64,000 nucleotides of DNA from Janthinobacterium sp. TND4EL3 (GTDB lineage: Bacteria; Pseudomonadota; Gammaproteobacteria; Burkholderiales; Burkholderiaceae_D). Position numbers and translations under genes: made by a program. The stretch is taken from NCBI RefSeq assembly GCF_900156175.1, contig NZ_FTMV01000010.1, positions 124,001 to 188,000 of the forward strand, written 5' to 3'. Shown here piece after piece: positions 26,082 to 36,135 of the stretch. The notes under the pieces were generated by a model, which had not been told where the DNA came from, made no database searches, and worked only from the letters and a program-made list of their open reading frames with translations. Position 1 is the stretch's first letter. The number at the start of each line of letters is the position of its first letter.

Positions 26082-28088
26082 TTGAACCGACGCATTATTT
26101 CTGTCGTGCTTAGCACCTTGTTACTCAGTAGTGGCCTGTATAGCGCAAGCGTACGTGCCGACGAATCGATTCCTATTGCCGATTTCTTCAAGAAAGCGGA
26201 GTTCAGTGGCCGCCCCATCTTGTCGCCCGATGGCCAAAGCATGGCGGTGTTGACGCCACGCAATGGCCGTTTCGTGCTGGCGGTCATCAATCTCGATACC
26301 CGGGCCTCGACCGTCGTGGCATCGGACCCCGACTGGAACGTGGCCAATCCCATCTGGGTCAACAACAAGCGCCTGGTGTTCAGCATCAGCAAGGGCAGCG
26401 AAGAGGTACTGGAAAAGCAGACCGGCGGCGGTTTGTTCGCCGTCAATAGCGACGGTAGCGGCTTTCGCAAGCTGGTCATCAGCGTGAAGGAATCAATGAG
26501 TACGGGCATGCCGTACAAACCGGTATCCGTGCTGCAGCGCGTGGGTGGCGACAGCAATGACTTGATCGTCGTCAACAACGAACGGGGCCGCGACGCCGAC
26601 CTGGGCGCCAGCGACGTGTTCCGTCTGGACACGACAAATGGCCGCATGGCCTTGCTGACCTTCAATAATCCGGGCGCCGTCAGCGGCTGGGTGCTGGACC
26701 ATGAAAACGTGATTCGCGTGGCATCGGCCTTGACAGTGGAAGAAGGCAGCAAGCGCATCGTGCAAACCGTCTACCTGCGCGATGATGAGAAGGCGCCATG
26801 GAAAGCCATTTACAAGGCGTATCTGGATGAAGGCAAGGAAATGAATCCGCTGGGCTTTGATTTCGATAACAAGACGCTGTTCGTGGCCGGCCGTTTCAAT
26901 GGCCGTGACAAGGCCGGCGTACATATCTGGGATGGCGCGAAGAACGCGGCGGGCGAGCTGATCGCCGAGCATGCGGAAGTCGATGTCGCGGGCGGTCTGG
27001 TCTTTGACGAAGCACGCAAGAAGGTGGTGGGCGTGGCCGTCAACGGCATGAAGCCGGAAATGTATTACTTTGATGAAGACTATGCGCGTCTGCAGGCTTC
27101 GCTTGACGCCAGCCTGCCTGGTGAGCACGTGGAATTCCAGTGGCGCGGCAATCGCGCCGTCGTCGTCACCACCGGCATCAACAACGTGGGCAAGCTGTAT
27201 TACTTCGATACCTTGAAGAAGACGCTGGAGCCGTTGTACAGCGTCAAGCCTTCACTGGACGGCAAGAAGCTTTCCGAGCAGACCGTCATTCACTACAAGG
27301 CGCGCGATGGCCTGACCATCCCGGCCTATCTGACCTTGCCGGAAGGCCGCACGCCCAAGGCCCTGCCGCTGGTGGCGTATATCCACGGCGGACCGCATGC
27401 ACGCGACAGCTTCGGCTTTGACCCCATCACGCAGATGCTTGCCTCGCGCGGCTTTGCCGTGATGCAGCCGCAGTTCCGCATGTCGACCGGCCTGGGCTGG
27501 AAACACCATACGGCGGGCTGGAAACAATGGGGCCTGACCATGCAGGACGACATCACGGACGGTATCGAGGAACTGGTCCGGCAGGGCGTCGTCGATCGCA
27601 ACCGCGTCTGCATCATCGGCGCCAGCTATGGCGGCTACGCCACCATGTACGGACTGATAAAGAATCCTGACCTGTACAAATGCGGCATCAACTGGGTGGG
27701 CGTGACGGATGTGAAAATGTTGTTCACCGTCAACTGGTCCGATGTCTCCGGCCCGGTGATGGATAACATCGGCACGAAAATGCACGGCGATCCGAAGACC
27801 GATGAGGCGTATTTCCGTAAGGTATCGGCGATCGACCATGCAGACAAGATCAAGGCGCCCGTGCTGATGGCCTACGGTAGCGAAGACCGCCGCGTGCCGC
27901 TGATCCATGGCGAAAAAATGCGCGACCAGCTGCTCAAGCAGGGCAATACCGTCGAATGGATGGTGATGACTGGCGAGGGCCATGGCTGGTCCAAGGAAAG
28001 CAACAACATCAAGTGGGGCGAAGCCGTGTACAGCTTTATTAACCGCTACATCGGTCCAGCCGCCGGCAACAAGAGCGCACAGCAGTAA
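26082..28088 (+). CDS. Secreted S9-family (prolyl oligopeptidase-like) serine peptidase
   Basis: The 668-residue protein has a signal peptide (VVLSTLLLSSGLYSASVRA), so it acts in the periplasm or outside. Residues about 35-400 look like the beta-propeller that filters substrates. The C-terminal alpha/beta-hydrolase domain carries the catalytic triad: Ser515 in GASYGGY, Asp602 in YGSEDRRVP and His634 in GEGHGW. S9 enzymes cut short peptides, often after proline or acyl residues; exact specificity cannot be read here. The TTG at 26082 has AGGAG eight bases upstream and begins a good signal peptide. It follows TBDR3 closely, which suggests, without proving, a shared role in peptide use. Confidence 0.93.
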   Translation: MNRRIISVVLSTLLLSSGLYSASVRADESIPIADFFKKAEFSGRPILSPDGQSMAVLTPRNGRFVLAVINLDTRASTVVASDPDWNVANPIWVNNKRLVFSISKGSEEVLEKQTGGGLFAVNSDGSGFRKLVISVKESMSTGMPYKPVSVLQRVGGDSNDLIVVNNERGRDADLGASDVFRLDTTNGRMALLTFNNPGAVSGWVLDHENVIRVASALTVEEGSKRIVQTVYLRDDEKAPWKAIYKAYLDEGKEMNPLGFDFDNKTLFVAGRFNGRDKAGVHIWDGAKNAAGELIAEHAEVDVAGGLVFDEARKKVVGVAVNGMKPEMYYFDEDYARLQASLDASLPGEHVEFQWRGNRAVVVTTGINNVGKLYYFDTLKKTLEPLYSVKPSLDGKKLSEQTVIHYKARDGLTIPAYLTLPEGRTPKALPLVAYIHGGPHARDSFGFDPITQMLASRGFAVMQPQFRMSTGLGWKHHTAGWKQWGLTMQDDITDGIEELVRQGVVDRNRVCIIGASYGGYATMYGLIKNPDLYKCGINWVGVTDVKMLFTVNWSDVSGPVMDNIGTKMHGDPKTDEAYFRKVSAIDHADKIKAPVLMAYGSEDRRVPLIHGEKMRDQLLKQGNTVEWMVMTGEGHGWSKESNNIKWGEAVYSFINRYIGPAAGNKSAQQ

Positions 28089-28109
28089 TGTGACGCAGCG
28101 AGCCGGGAG

Positions 28110-28143
28110 ATGCCGTCCAGGCCTGGTCTGGACGGCATTTTTT
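28110..28143 (+). terminator. Rho-independent terminator of the S9 peptidase gene
   Basis: ATGCCGTCCAG pairs with CTGGACGGCAT across seven bases, with a six-T run. The convergent DUF1275 gene ends four bases beyond it. Confidence 0.92.
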
Positions 28144-28146
28144 CGT

Positions 28147-28911
28147 TCAGAGGCGGCGCCGGTAGAAGCGCCACAGCACGCGCAAGTCGCGCAGCACGGG
28201 CACGCCCGACAGTAAAGTCAGCACGCCGGCGAGGATGATGGTGGCGGCAGGAAAGCCGATGTGCTTGAAGGCCAGCGCGCCGCTGACGCCGCCGATGAAG
28301 AAGCAGCTGATCAAGAGGCAGTGCGTCCTCAGCTTGCCGCGGTTGACCTTGACCATCCGGTCCGGCAACTGGCGCCGGTTGTAATACGCCATTTTCCCCA
28401 GTTCGATGCCGATGTCGGTCGACAGCCCCGTCACGTGGGTGGTGCGGATGACGGCGCCCGAGATCTTCGTGATGATGGCGTTCTGCAAGCCCATCACAAA
28501 ACACAGCAGCAAGATGGTGACGGGGCCCAGCACGTCGGGCATGGCCGCCAGGTAATTGCCCGTCAGGCCGAACAGCAGCAACAGGGCCGCTTCCAGCAGC
28601 AGGCTGGCGGCAAACTGGCTGTGCAGCCGGCGCCGCTTGCCCCAGTTCACCATGATGGCCGTGACCGCCGCGCCGCTGACAAAGGCCAGCCAGGCACCCA
28701 GCGCGGCCAGGGCCACCGTGATATTGCCCAGCGCCAGGTCATCGGCCATGCCCGAGACGATGCCCGTCATGTGCGAAGTATAGCCGCCGATGGCGAGAAA
28801 GCCGCCCGCGTTGACGGCGCCGGCCACCAGCGCCAGCACGCAGCCCAGCTGCAGATTGGCTTGCGTATCGCGCGCCGATCCGCTCAGGCGGGACAGGTAA
28901 TGGAGCGGCAT
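28147..28911 (-). CDS. DUF1275 (YoaK-family) membrane protein
   Basis: The 254-residue protein has about six hydrophobic segments, for example LGCVLALVAGAVNAGGFLAI, NITVALAALGAWLAFVSG and the Cys-containing HCLLISCFFIGGVSGALAF. The DUF1275 hallmark is the start GAVNAGGFLAIGGYTSHMTG, and MGLQNAIITKISGAVIRTTHVTG is the second signature. Function is unknown; an inner-membrane transporter-like role is usually assumed. The ATG at 28911 lies 13 bases after the glnE stop codon, so it is probably transcribed with glnE. The frame is open upstream, but that part overlaps glnE and is unlikely to be used. Confidence 0.88.
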   Translation of the reverse strand: MPLHYLSRLSGSARDTQANLQLGCVLALVAGAVNAGGFLAIGGYTSHMTGIVSGMADDLALGNITVALAALGAWLAFVSGAAVTAIMVNWGKRRRLHSQFAASLLLEAALLLLFGLTGNYLAAMPDVLGPVTILLLCFVMGLQNAIITKISGAVIRTTHVTGLSTDIGIELGKMAYYNRRQLPDRMVKVNRGKLRTHCLLISCFFIGGVSGALAFKHIGFPAATIILAGVLTLLSGVPVLRDLRVLWRFYRRRL

Positions 28912-28924
28912 GCCCGGCCCGGCC

Positions 28925-31678
28925 TCAGGTGGTGGCGCCGAAGATGGCTTGCCACAGGCGCATGACGTTGTCCGCATGCACGCGCACGCGCTCCGGCTCC
29001 ACGCGGGCCAGGTCCTGCCCCTGCAGGCGCAGCTGGTGCTGCAGCTTGCGCAGCGCGCGGTAGGCGTCGGCCACCAGGGCGGCCAGTTGCGCGTCGATCA
29101 GTCCCAGTTCGCCGCACAGGCGCAGCAGGGCGATATTGCCCGAGTTGGCCGTCAGCTGCGGATACTGCGCCGCATGCTGCAGCACCAGGTACTGCACCAT
29201 GAATTCGATGTCGATCATGCCGCCCGGATCTTGTTTCAGATCAAAGCTGCCGGGGCGGGACGGGTGCGCATCGAGCATCTTCTTGCGCATGGCCACCACT
29301 TCGCCCTTGAGCGGGCCGTTTTCCGGACGCTCCTTGCGCAAGATCGTGTCGCGGATGCGCTCGAAGTGCTTGCCGATGCTGACGTCGCCCGCGCAAAAGC
29401 GCGCGCGCGTGAGCGCCTGGTGCTCCCACACCCAGGCCGCGCTGCTCTGGTAGCGCTCGAACGCCTGCACGCTGGAAACGAGCATGCCCGAGGCGCCGTC
29501 GGGACGCAGGGCGATGTCGATGTCGAACAGGATGCCGGCCGAGGTGTGCGAGGTCATCCAGGTAATGAAACGCTGCGCCAGCTTGGCGTACAGGCCGGGG
29601 GCGTCCTGATCGTCGTCATCGAACAGGAAGATGACGTCGAGGTCGGAGACATAGCCCAGTTCCTTGCCGCCCAGCTTGCCATACGCGATGACGGCGAATT
29701 TCGGCACTTCGCGGTGGCGTGCAGGTAATGTTTGCCAGACGGCTTGCACGGTGGCGGCGACGATGATGTCGGCCAGCTGCGACAGGTAATCGGCCAGCTT
29801 CTCCACGCTCAGGTCGCCCGCCAGGTCTTGCGCCAGGCACTGGAACAGCTGCGCATGGTGTGTTTCGCGCAGGATATCCATCTGCCGTTCCGTGTCGCCG
29901 GGGGCGTCGTCGAGCTGGCGCTGCAGGTCCAGCGCCAGCGCGGCCGGGTCGGGCACCGTATTGCGGATGCGCTCGTCTAACAGTTCGTCGAGCAGGATCG
30001 GGTGCTGCGTGAGGAAGGTGGCGGCCCAGCCGCTGGCGCACACCATGCGCACCACCCGTTCCAGCGTGTGGGGATACTCTGTCAACAATGACAGATAGGC
30101 CGAGCGCCGCGCAATCGCTTCCAGGAAATCGAGCAGGCGGCCCAGGGTGGCCAGCTGGCTGGCATTGCCGTTGGAAACGGAGCAATCGGTGATCAGGGGC
30201 AGGGCGGAATTGACGAGGGCCACCAGACGCGTGCGGCTCGCCTCGGGCAGGGACTGCAAACGGGGCGCCTGCCATGTGGCCAGCAAACGGCGCGCACAGG
30301 CGGCCGGCTCATGGAAACCCAGGGCGGCAAAGCGCGCTTCGATGGCTTCCTGCTGGTCCGAGGCGGCGCAGTCGTTCGACGTCTGCGGGTCGATGCCCGT
30401 GTCGGCCGGCGGCGTGCCGCTGCTCTTGTCGCTGAACATTTCGTCAAATTGTCCTGCGACAAACACGCGGTGCGCTTCCAGCTGGGACAGCAAAGCCGGC
30501 GTGTCGGGCAGGCCCATCATCCGCGCCACGGTCAGGCGGTCTGCTTCGCTGGCGGGCAGGGTGTGGGTTTGCGCATCGTCAAGATACTGCAGCCGGTGCT
30601 CCAGGTTGCGCAGGAAAGTATAGGAACCAAGTAATTGTTCCACGATGGCCGGTTCCAATAGTCCCTTGTCCGCCACCGTGCGCAGGGTGGCGCGCGTGGA
30701 ACGGTCGCGGAGCTCGGCGTCGCGTCCGCCGCGTATCAACTGGAACACTTGCGCGAGGAATTCGATTTCGCGGATGCCGCCGCGGCCCAGCTTGACGTTG
30801 TTGCTGCGGTCCGGGTGCAGCCGCTCCTGGCGGTTGACTTCGGCGCGGATCTGGCCGTGCATGGTGCGGATGGCGTCGATGACGCCGAAATCGAGGTAGC
30901 GGCGGAAGACGAAGGGGCGCACGATGGCGTCGAGCGCGGCGATGTCCTCGGGCTTGCCCGTCACGGCGCGCGCCTTGACCCAGGCGTAGCGTTCCCATTC
31001 GCGGCCCTGCACGATCAGGTATTGCTCCACCATGCCCAGGCTGGCGGCCAGGGGACCCGAGTTGCCGTTCGGGCGCAAGGCCATGTCGACGCGGAAAGTG
31101 AAACCGTCCTGCGTGATCTCGGCCAGGGCGGCGATCAGTTTCTTGCCCATGCGAATGAAAAACTCGTGGTTGGACAGGCTGCGCTGGCCCGGCAAGGTCG
31201 CTTGCGTGTCGCCATCTTCCGGATACACAAAGATCAGGTCGATGTCCGACGAGACGTTGAGCTCGCCGCCGCCCTGCTTGCCCATCGCCAGCACCATCAA
31301 GGCTTGTTCCTCGCCCGATTCCTCGCCGACGGGCATGCCGTGCAGGGCCACCATCTCGGCCATGATGGCATCCACATGCGTGCGGATGGCGAAATCGGCA
31401 AAGCCCGTCATGGCCGTGACGACTTCATGCAAGTCGGCCTGGCCTTCAAGATCGCGCGCGATCAGGCCGCAGACGAGCAGGTTGCGCAGGCGGCGCATGG
31501 CCCGCTCGGGTGGCAGCGGCGGCGTGGCGGCATTGGCCTGGGCGGCCAGCGCGGCGGCAAAGTCGAGCCCGTCCAGCGGTGCGCGCACCAGTTGCGCTAC
31601 CTGCGCGGCGCGCTCGGGGGCGGCGTCCAGCCAGCGCTGGTAGAAACGGGAGGCGGAAATCAAAGGCTGTGTGCTCAT
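28925..31678 (-). CDS. glnE: Bifunctional glutamine synthetase adenylyltransferase/deadenylase
   Basis: GlnE attaches AMP to, and removes it from, the conserved tyrosine of glutamine synthetase in response to PII status and glutamine. The 917 residues are slightly shorter than E. coli GlnE. Two nucleotidyltransferase domains are visible: GGGELNVSSDIDLIFVYP (Asp145 and Asp147) near the N-terminus and GGKELGYVSDLDVIFLFDD near residue 680. They correspond to the deadenylylating and adenylylating sites. The ATG at 31678 begins the conserved sequence; the frame is open for 54 more codons without family similarity. Its target, GlnA with Tyr400, is encoded at 2041-3456. Confidence 0.96.
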   Translation of the reverse strand: MSTQPLISASRFYQRWLDAAPERAAQVAQLVRAPLDGLDFAAALAAQANAATPPLPPERAMRRLRNLLVCGLIARDLEGQADLHEVVTAMTGFADFAIRTHVDAIMAEMVALHGMPVGEESGEEQALMVLAMGKQGGGELNVSSDIDLIFVYPEDGDTQATLPGQRSLSNHEFFIRMGKKLIAALAEITQDGFTFRVDMALRPNGNSGPLAASLGMVEQYLIVQGREWERYAWVKARAVTGKPEDIAALDAIVRPFVFRRYLDFGVIDAIRTMHGQIRAEVNRQERLHPDRSNNVKLGRGGIREIEFLAQVFQLIRGGRDAELRDRSTRATLRTVADKGLLEPAIVEQLLGSYTFLRNLEHRLQYLDDAQTHTLPASEADRLTVARMMGLPDTPALLSQLEAHRVFVAGQFDEMFSDKSSGTPPADTGIDPQTSNDCAASDQQEAIEARFAALGFHEPAACARRLLATWQAPRLQSLPEASRTRLVALVNSALPLITDCSVSNGNASQLATLGRLLDFLEAIARRSAYLSLLTEYPHTLERVVRMVCASGWAATFLTQHPILLDELLDERIRNTVPDPAALALDLQRQLDDAPGDTERQMDILRETHHAQLFQCLAQDLAGDLSVEKLADYLSQLADIIVAATVQAVWQTLPARHREVPKFAVIAYGKLGGKELGYVSDLDVIFLFDDDDQDAPGLYAKLAQRFITWMTSHTSAGILFDIDIALRPDGASGMLVSSVQAFERYQSSAAWVWEHQALTRARFCAGDVSIGKHFERIRDTILRKERPENGPLKGEVVAMRKKMLDAHPSRPGSFDLKQDPGGMIDIEFMVQYLVLQHAAQYPQLTANSGNIALLRLCGELGLIDAQLAALVADAYRALRKLQHQLRLQGQDLARVEPERVRVHADNVMRLWQAIFGATT

Positions 31679-31914
31679 GGTATCGGTAAGGGTCTCGTGG
31701 ATGCTGCGTGCATGTTCTTGTTTAACTTGGCTGCGAATGGCGGGGGATGCGGTAAAATTGTGCCGCCGGCGCGAATGCCGCCGGCAATGCGTGCTCCTCC
31801 GGACGATGGTAAGGGAGGCTTTGCTCAGACGCAAGCGCAAGGATGCAGGCGCGCACCACGAATGCAGACGATTTTTGCCATTATTTGACGCCGGGCCAGT
31901 TTATTAGCTTATTG

Positions 31915-34900
31915 ATGCAAAAACCGCCAGAAGCAAGCGTGACAGAACATGTGCCATTGGCTCTGCGCTGGCAGCGGCTGCGTGCCGCCTATCGCATGGC
32001 CAACCTGGCCACCCACCACGTGCTGGGTTTTGCCGTCAAAGGCGTGCTGTTCGCGTATTTCCTCTTCGCCGTCCTGTTTTTATTCCTGCGCTACGCCATC
32101 CTGCCCAATATCGATTACTACAAGGGCGATATCGAGCGGGCGGCCAGCCGCGCGCTGGGCAATCCCGTCAGTATTGCGCGCATTTACGCGTCCTGGCATG
32201 GCGTGCGGCCCAATCTGTTCCTCGGCGACGTGACCCTGCGCGACCAGACGGGCCGCCAGGCGCTAAGCCTGCCGAGCGTGTCGGCCACCTTGTCGTGGTG
32301 GAGCGTGCTCGGTTCCGTGCGTTTCGACTCGCTGGAAATCACGCGGCCCGACCTCGACGTGCGGCGCAGCAGGGACGGCAAGTTGTACGTGGCGGGCGTG
32401 CTGGTCGACAGCACGCAGGGCAATGACGGCAAGGGCGCCGACTGGCTGCTGTCGCAGCACGATATCGTCATCCGCGATGGCCGGGTGCGCTGGACGGACG
32501 AGGCGCGCGGCGCACCCGAGCTGGCATTGACCCAGGTCAACCTGTTGCTGCGCAACCGCTGGCGCAGCCACCGCCTGGGCTTGCAGGCGACGCCGCCCGC
32601 CAGCCTGGCCGCGCCCATCGATGTGCGCGCTCACTTCATGCATCCGCCATTCAGCACGCGCATCTCGGACGTGTCGATGTGGCGGGGCGAGCTGTATGCC
32701 GACCTGAAAAACGCCGACCTGGCCGCCTGGCGCAGCTATCTCGACTATCCATTTGAATTGAGCCAGGGCAAGGGTGCCCTGCGCGCCTGGCTGAGCCTGG
32801 ATCACGCGCGCCTGGCCGGCTTCACGGCCGACGTGCGCCTGACGGATGTGCAGGCGCGGCTGGGCGAGCATATCGCTCCGCTCGATCTGCTGACGGTCAG
32901 CGGGCGTGTGTCGGCGAAGGAAGACCTGTCGGTGGAGGTGCCGGACGGCAAGCCCACCTTTGGCGCGAACGGCCATCAGGTGGCGTTGACGAATTTTGCT
33001 CTGGAAACACGCGATGGCCTCAGCCTGCCACCGACGACCTTGTCCGAGCGTTTCATTGCCGCCACGCAGCGCAAGCCGGCGCGCACGGAAATCACGGCCC
33101 AGTCGCTCGATTTGCAGACCCTGGCCGCACTGGCCGACAAATTGCCGCTGGGCGCGCAGCAGCGCCAGCGCCTTGACGCCCTGGCGCCGCGCGGCCGCCT
33201 GCTCGATTTTTCCGCGCAGTGGGAGGGCGACATGGCCACGCCCGCCAGCTACCGCCTGCGCGGCAAGCTCATCGAGCTGGGCCTGAATGCGCAGCCGGCG
33301 CGCCTGGCCGTGGCGAAGACGGCGACCAGCCCCGCACAGGCCGCCGCCCCCGCCATTCCCGGCTTCGACCACCTGAGCGGCAGCATCGACGCCAGCGACA
33401 AGGGCGGCAGCATTGCCATCGACGCGCAAGACCTGGTGCTGCAGTTCCCGTCTTACCTGAGTGAACCGGCCTTGCCATTCGAACAGTTTGCCATGCAGGC
33501 GCGCTGGACCTTCGAAGCGGACAATATGCTGCAGGTCGCGCTGGACAAGCTTGATTTCAATCAACAGGGCTTGCGCGTGGCCTTGCATGGCACGCACCGC
33601 CTGCCGCTCGACGGCAAGAACCTGGGCCAGGTGGACTTGACGGGGGCCATCGACAATTTCGAGATCAATACCATCGGCCGCTATTTGCCCGTGCAGACGC
33701 CCGAGCACTTGCGCCACTGGCTGACGGGCGCGCTGGAAGGCGGCGTGGCGCGCGACGCCAGCCTGCGCCTGCGCGGCGAGCTCGAACATTTTCCGTTCAA
33801 GGCCGAGACGCCGGCACAGCGCAGCCGCGGCGAATTCCGCGTGGCCGGCAAGATCGAGAATGGCAAGCTGAACTATGCTCCCGGCGAATTCGCGGAAAGC
33901 GGGCCGCTGGCGGGCAAGGCGCCGCTGTGGCCGCAGGCGGAAAAGATCAAGGGCAGCTTCGTCTTCGAGCGGGCGCGCATGGAAATCCACGGCGACACGG
34001 CCACCACGGGCGGCGTGGCCTTGACGCATGTCAAAGCCGTGATCCCCGACCTGACCGTCTTCGACACCCTGCTCGATATCGAGGGCAATGCGGCCGGCCC
34101 CATGCAGGAATTCCTCAAATACGTGACGGCCAGCCCCGTGCTGGGCTGGATCGAGCATTTTACGGATGAAACGACAGCCACGGGCAATGCCAAACTGGCG
34201 CTGAAATTGCACCTGCCCATAGAACGCATGATGGAGGCGACCGTACAGGGCAACCTGCAGCTGGCAGGCAATGACGTGGTGTTGTTCCACGACATGCCGC
34301 CCGTGCTGGGCACGCAGGGCAGGATCGAGTTCAACGAAAAGGGCGTCAACCTGAATGGCTTGAATGGCAGCCTGCTGGGCGGGCCGCTGGCCATTTCGGG
34401 CGGCACGCAGCCGGACAACTCCATCCAGGTGAAGCTCGCCGGTAACATGACCATCGACGGCTTGCGCAAGACGTATCCGGCGCCCGTGCTGCAGCGCCTG
34501 GCAAAACATTTGAGTGGCGGCGCGCGCTACAGCGGCATGATCACGGCGCGCGACCACCAGGTGGTCGTCAATGTGGAGTCGCCGCTGACGGGCCTGGGCC
34601 TGGATTTCCCCGCGCCCCTGAAAAAAGCGGCGGCCGACAGCCTGCCCGTGAAATTTACCCTGACGGGCAATGCGGCCAATGCGGCGGGCCTGCGCACGGA
34701 CGATATCCGTATCGCGCTCGGCGCCGGCATCGCCGCGCGCTACCAGCGCCAGAAGCAGGGCAAGGAAGCGTGGCGCCTGGTGCGCGGCGGCATCGGCGTG
34801 AACGCGCCGGCACCCGAGCCCGACAGCGGCATGATGCTCAACGTGAACATGAAAACCCTGGACGTGGACAGCTGGATCACGGCCGGCAGCGAAATCGCCG

Positions 34901-36096
34901 GCAGCGGCACGGCGCCTGCCGACGGCGGCGCCGACGATGCGCCCGATATCGCGCAATACGTGGTGCCGGACATGATGGCGGCGCGCGCCAGCGAACTGAT
35001 GCTGGGCGAGCGCAAGCTGGAAAACGTGGTCGTGGGCGCCACCCACCAGAAGGATGTGTGGCAGGCCAATATTGATGCGAAACAAGTGTCGGGCTATGTG
35101 ACGTGGCTGGAAACGCCTTCCGGCCTGGGCAAGATGACGGCCCGCCTGTCCTCGCTGATCATCCCGGAATCGGCCGCCAATGACGTGAAGAATTTGCTGG
35201 AAGGCAAGAGCGGTGCCCAGTCGATTCCCTCGCTCGATATCGTCGCCGAGCAGTTCGAACTGTTCAACAAGAAGATCGGCCGGCTGGAGTTGCAGGCGTA
35301 TAACACCATGGCGGCCGGCGGGCGCGAGTGGCGCGTGGGCAAGCTGCAATTGTCGAATGCCGACGGCACCCTGAGCGGCAGCGGCAAATGGGTCATCAAG
35401 GACGGACTAAGCACGACCAGCCTGCGATTCGGCCTCGACATCGTCGACGCGGGCAAGCTGCTCGACCGCTTCGGCTTTGCCGACACGGTGCGCCGCGGCA
35501 AGGGCCGCCTGAGCGGCGACATCGCCTGGAACGGCTTGCCGTATTCGCTCGACATCCCCACCTTGTCGGGCCAGATCGAGATGAACGTGGAATCGGGCCA
35601 GTTCCTCAAGCAGGACCCGGGCGCAGCCAAGCTGTTGGGCGTGCTCAGCCTGCAAGCCTTGCCCCGCTTGCTGAAACTCGATTTCCACGACGTGTTTTCG
35701 GAAGGACTGGCCTTCGACGGCATCACGGCCAACGCCAGCATCAAGCGCGGCGTGGTGACCACCGATAATCTGAAAATGCACGGCGTGGCGGCGACCGTGC
35801 TGATGGATGGCACGGCCGATATCGCCAATGAAACGACGAATCTGCACGTCGTGGTGATCCCCGAATTCAACCTGGGCACGGGCCCCCTCGTGTATGCGCT
35901 GGCCGTCAACCCCGTCATCGGCCTGGGCAGCTTCCTGGCGCAACTGTTCCTGCGCGCACCCGTGATGAAGGCGCTCACTTACCATATGCAGATCGCGGGG
36001 CCATGGAAGGCGCCCGTGGTGACCAAGCTCGATGGTGGTAAATTGGAACCTGTCGCCATGCCCGCAGCGGCGGAAAAAGATGCTGTGGCGAAATAA
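31915..36096 (+). CDS. yhdP: YhdP-family AsmA-like protein (TIGR02099-type)
   Basis: The 1393-residue protein starts with a cytoplasmic N-terminus and one membrane anchor (FAVKGVLFAYFLFAVLFLFL). A very long periplasmic part rich in beta-strands follows, as in the AsmA/VPS13-like bridge proteins. In E. coli, YhdP takes part in phospholipid transport between the inner and outer membranes. A second hydrophobic segment near the C-terminus (YALAVNPVIGLGSFLAQLFL) is typical. The start is uncertain: no Shine-Dalgarno sequence is clear, and an in-frame ATG 24 codons upstream exists. It is divergent from glnE and leads the yhdP-amidase-tldD run. Confidence 0.9.
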   Translation: MQKPPEASVTEHVPLALRWQRLRAAYRMANLATHHVLGFAVKGVLFAYFLFAVLFLFLRYAILPNIDYYKGDIERAASRALGNPVSIARIYASWHGVRPNLFLGDVTLRDQTGRQALSLPSVSATLSWWSVLGSVRFDSLEITRPDLDVRRSRDGKLYVAGVLVDSTQGNDGKGADWLLSQHDIVIRDGRVRWTDEARGAPELALTQVNLLLRNRWRSHRLGLQATPPASLAAPIDVRAHFMHPPFSTRISDVSMWRGELYADLKNADLAAWRSYLDYPFELSQGKGALRAWLSLDHARLAGFTADVRLTDVQARLGEHIAPLDLLTVSGRVSAKEDLSVEVPDGKPTFGANGHQVALTNFALETRDGLSLPPTTLSERFIAATQRKPARTEITAQSLDLQTLAALADKLPLGAQQRQRLDALAPRGRLLDFSAQWEGDMATPASYRLRGKLIELGLNAQPARLAVAKTATSPAQAAAPAIPGFDHLSGSIDASDKGGSIAIDAQDLVLQFPSYLSEPALPFEQFAMQARWTFEADNMLQVALDKLDFNQQGLRVALHGTHRLPLDGKNLGQVDLTGAIDNFEINTIGRYLPVQTPEHLRHWLTGALEGGVARDASLRLRGELEHFPFKAETPAQRSRGEFRVAGKIENGKLNYAPGEFAESGPLAGKAPLWPQAEKIKGSFVFERARMEIHGDTATTGGVALTHVKAVIPDLTVFDTLLDIEGNAAGPMQEFLKYVTASPVLGWIEHFTDETTATGNAKLALKLHLPIERMMEATVQGNLQLAGNDVVLFHDMPPVLGTQGRIEFNEKGVNLNGLNGSLLGGPLAISGGTQPDNSIQVKLAGNMTIDGLRKTYPAPVLQRLAKHLSGGARYSGMITARDHQVVVNVESPLTGLGLDFPAPLKKAAADSLPVKFTLTGNAANAAGLRTDDIRIALGAGIAARYQRQKQGKEAWRLVRGGIGVNAPAPEPDSGMMLNVNMKTLDVDSWITAGSEIAGSGTAPADGGADDAPDIAQYVVPDMMAARASELMLGERKLENVVVGATHQKDVWQANIDAKQVSGYVTWLETPSGLGKMTARLSSLIIPESAANDVKNLLEGKSGAQSIPSLDIVAEQFELFNKKIGRLELQAYNTMAAGGREWRVGKLQLSNADGTLSGSGKWVIKDGLSTTSLRFGLDIVDAGKLLDRFGFADTVRRGKGRLSGDIAWNGLPYSLDIPTLSGQIEMNVESGQFLKQDPGAAKLLGVLSLQALPRLLKLDFHDVFSEGLAFDGITANASIKRGVVTTDNLKMHGVAATVLMDGTADIANETTNLHVVVIPEFNLGTGPLVYALAVNPVIGLGSFLAQLFLRAPVMKALTYHMQIAGPWKAPVVTKLDGGKLEPVAMPAAAEKDAVAK

Positions 36097-36135
36097 GTGT
36101 CACGCAGCAAGCTCGAATGGACTAGAGGTGAAATG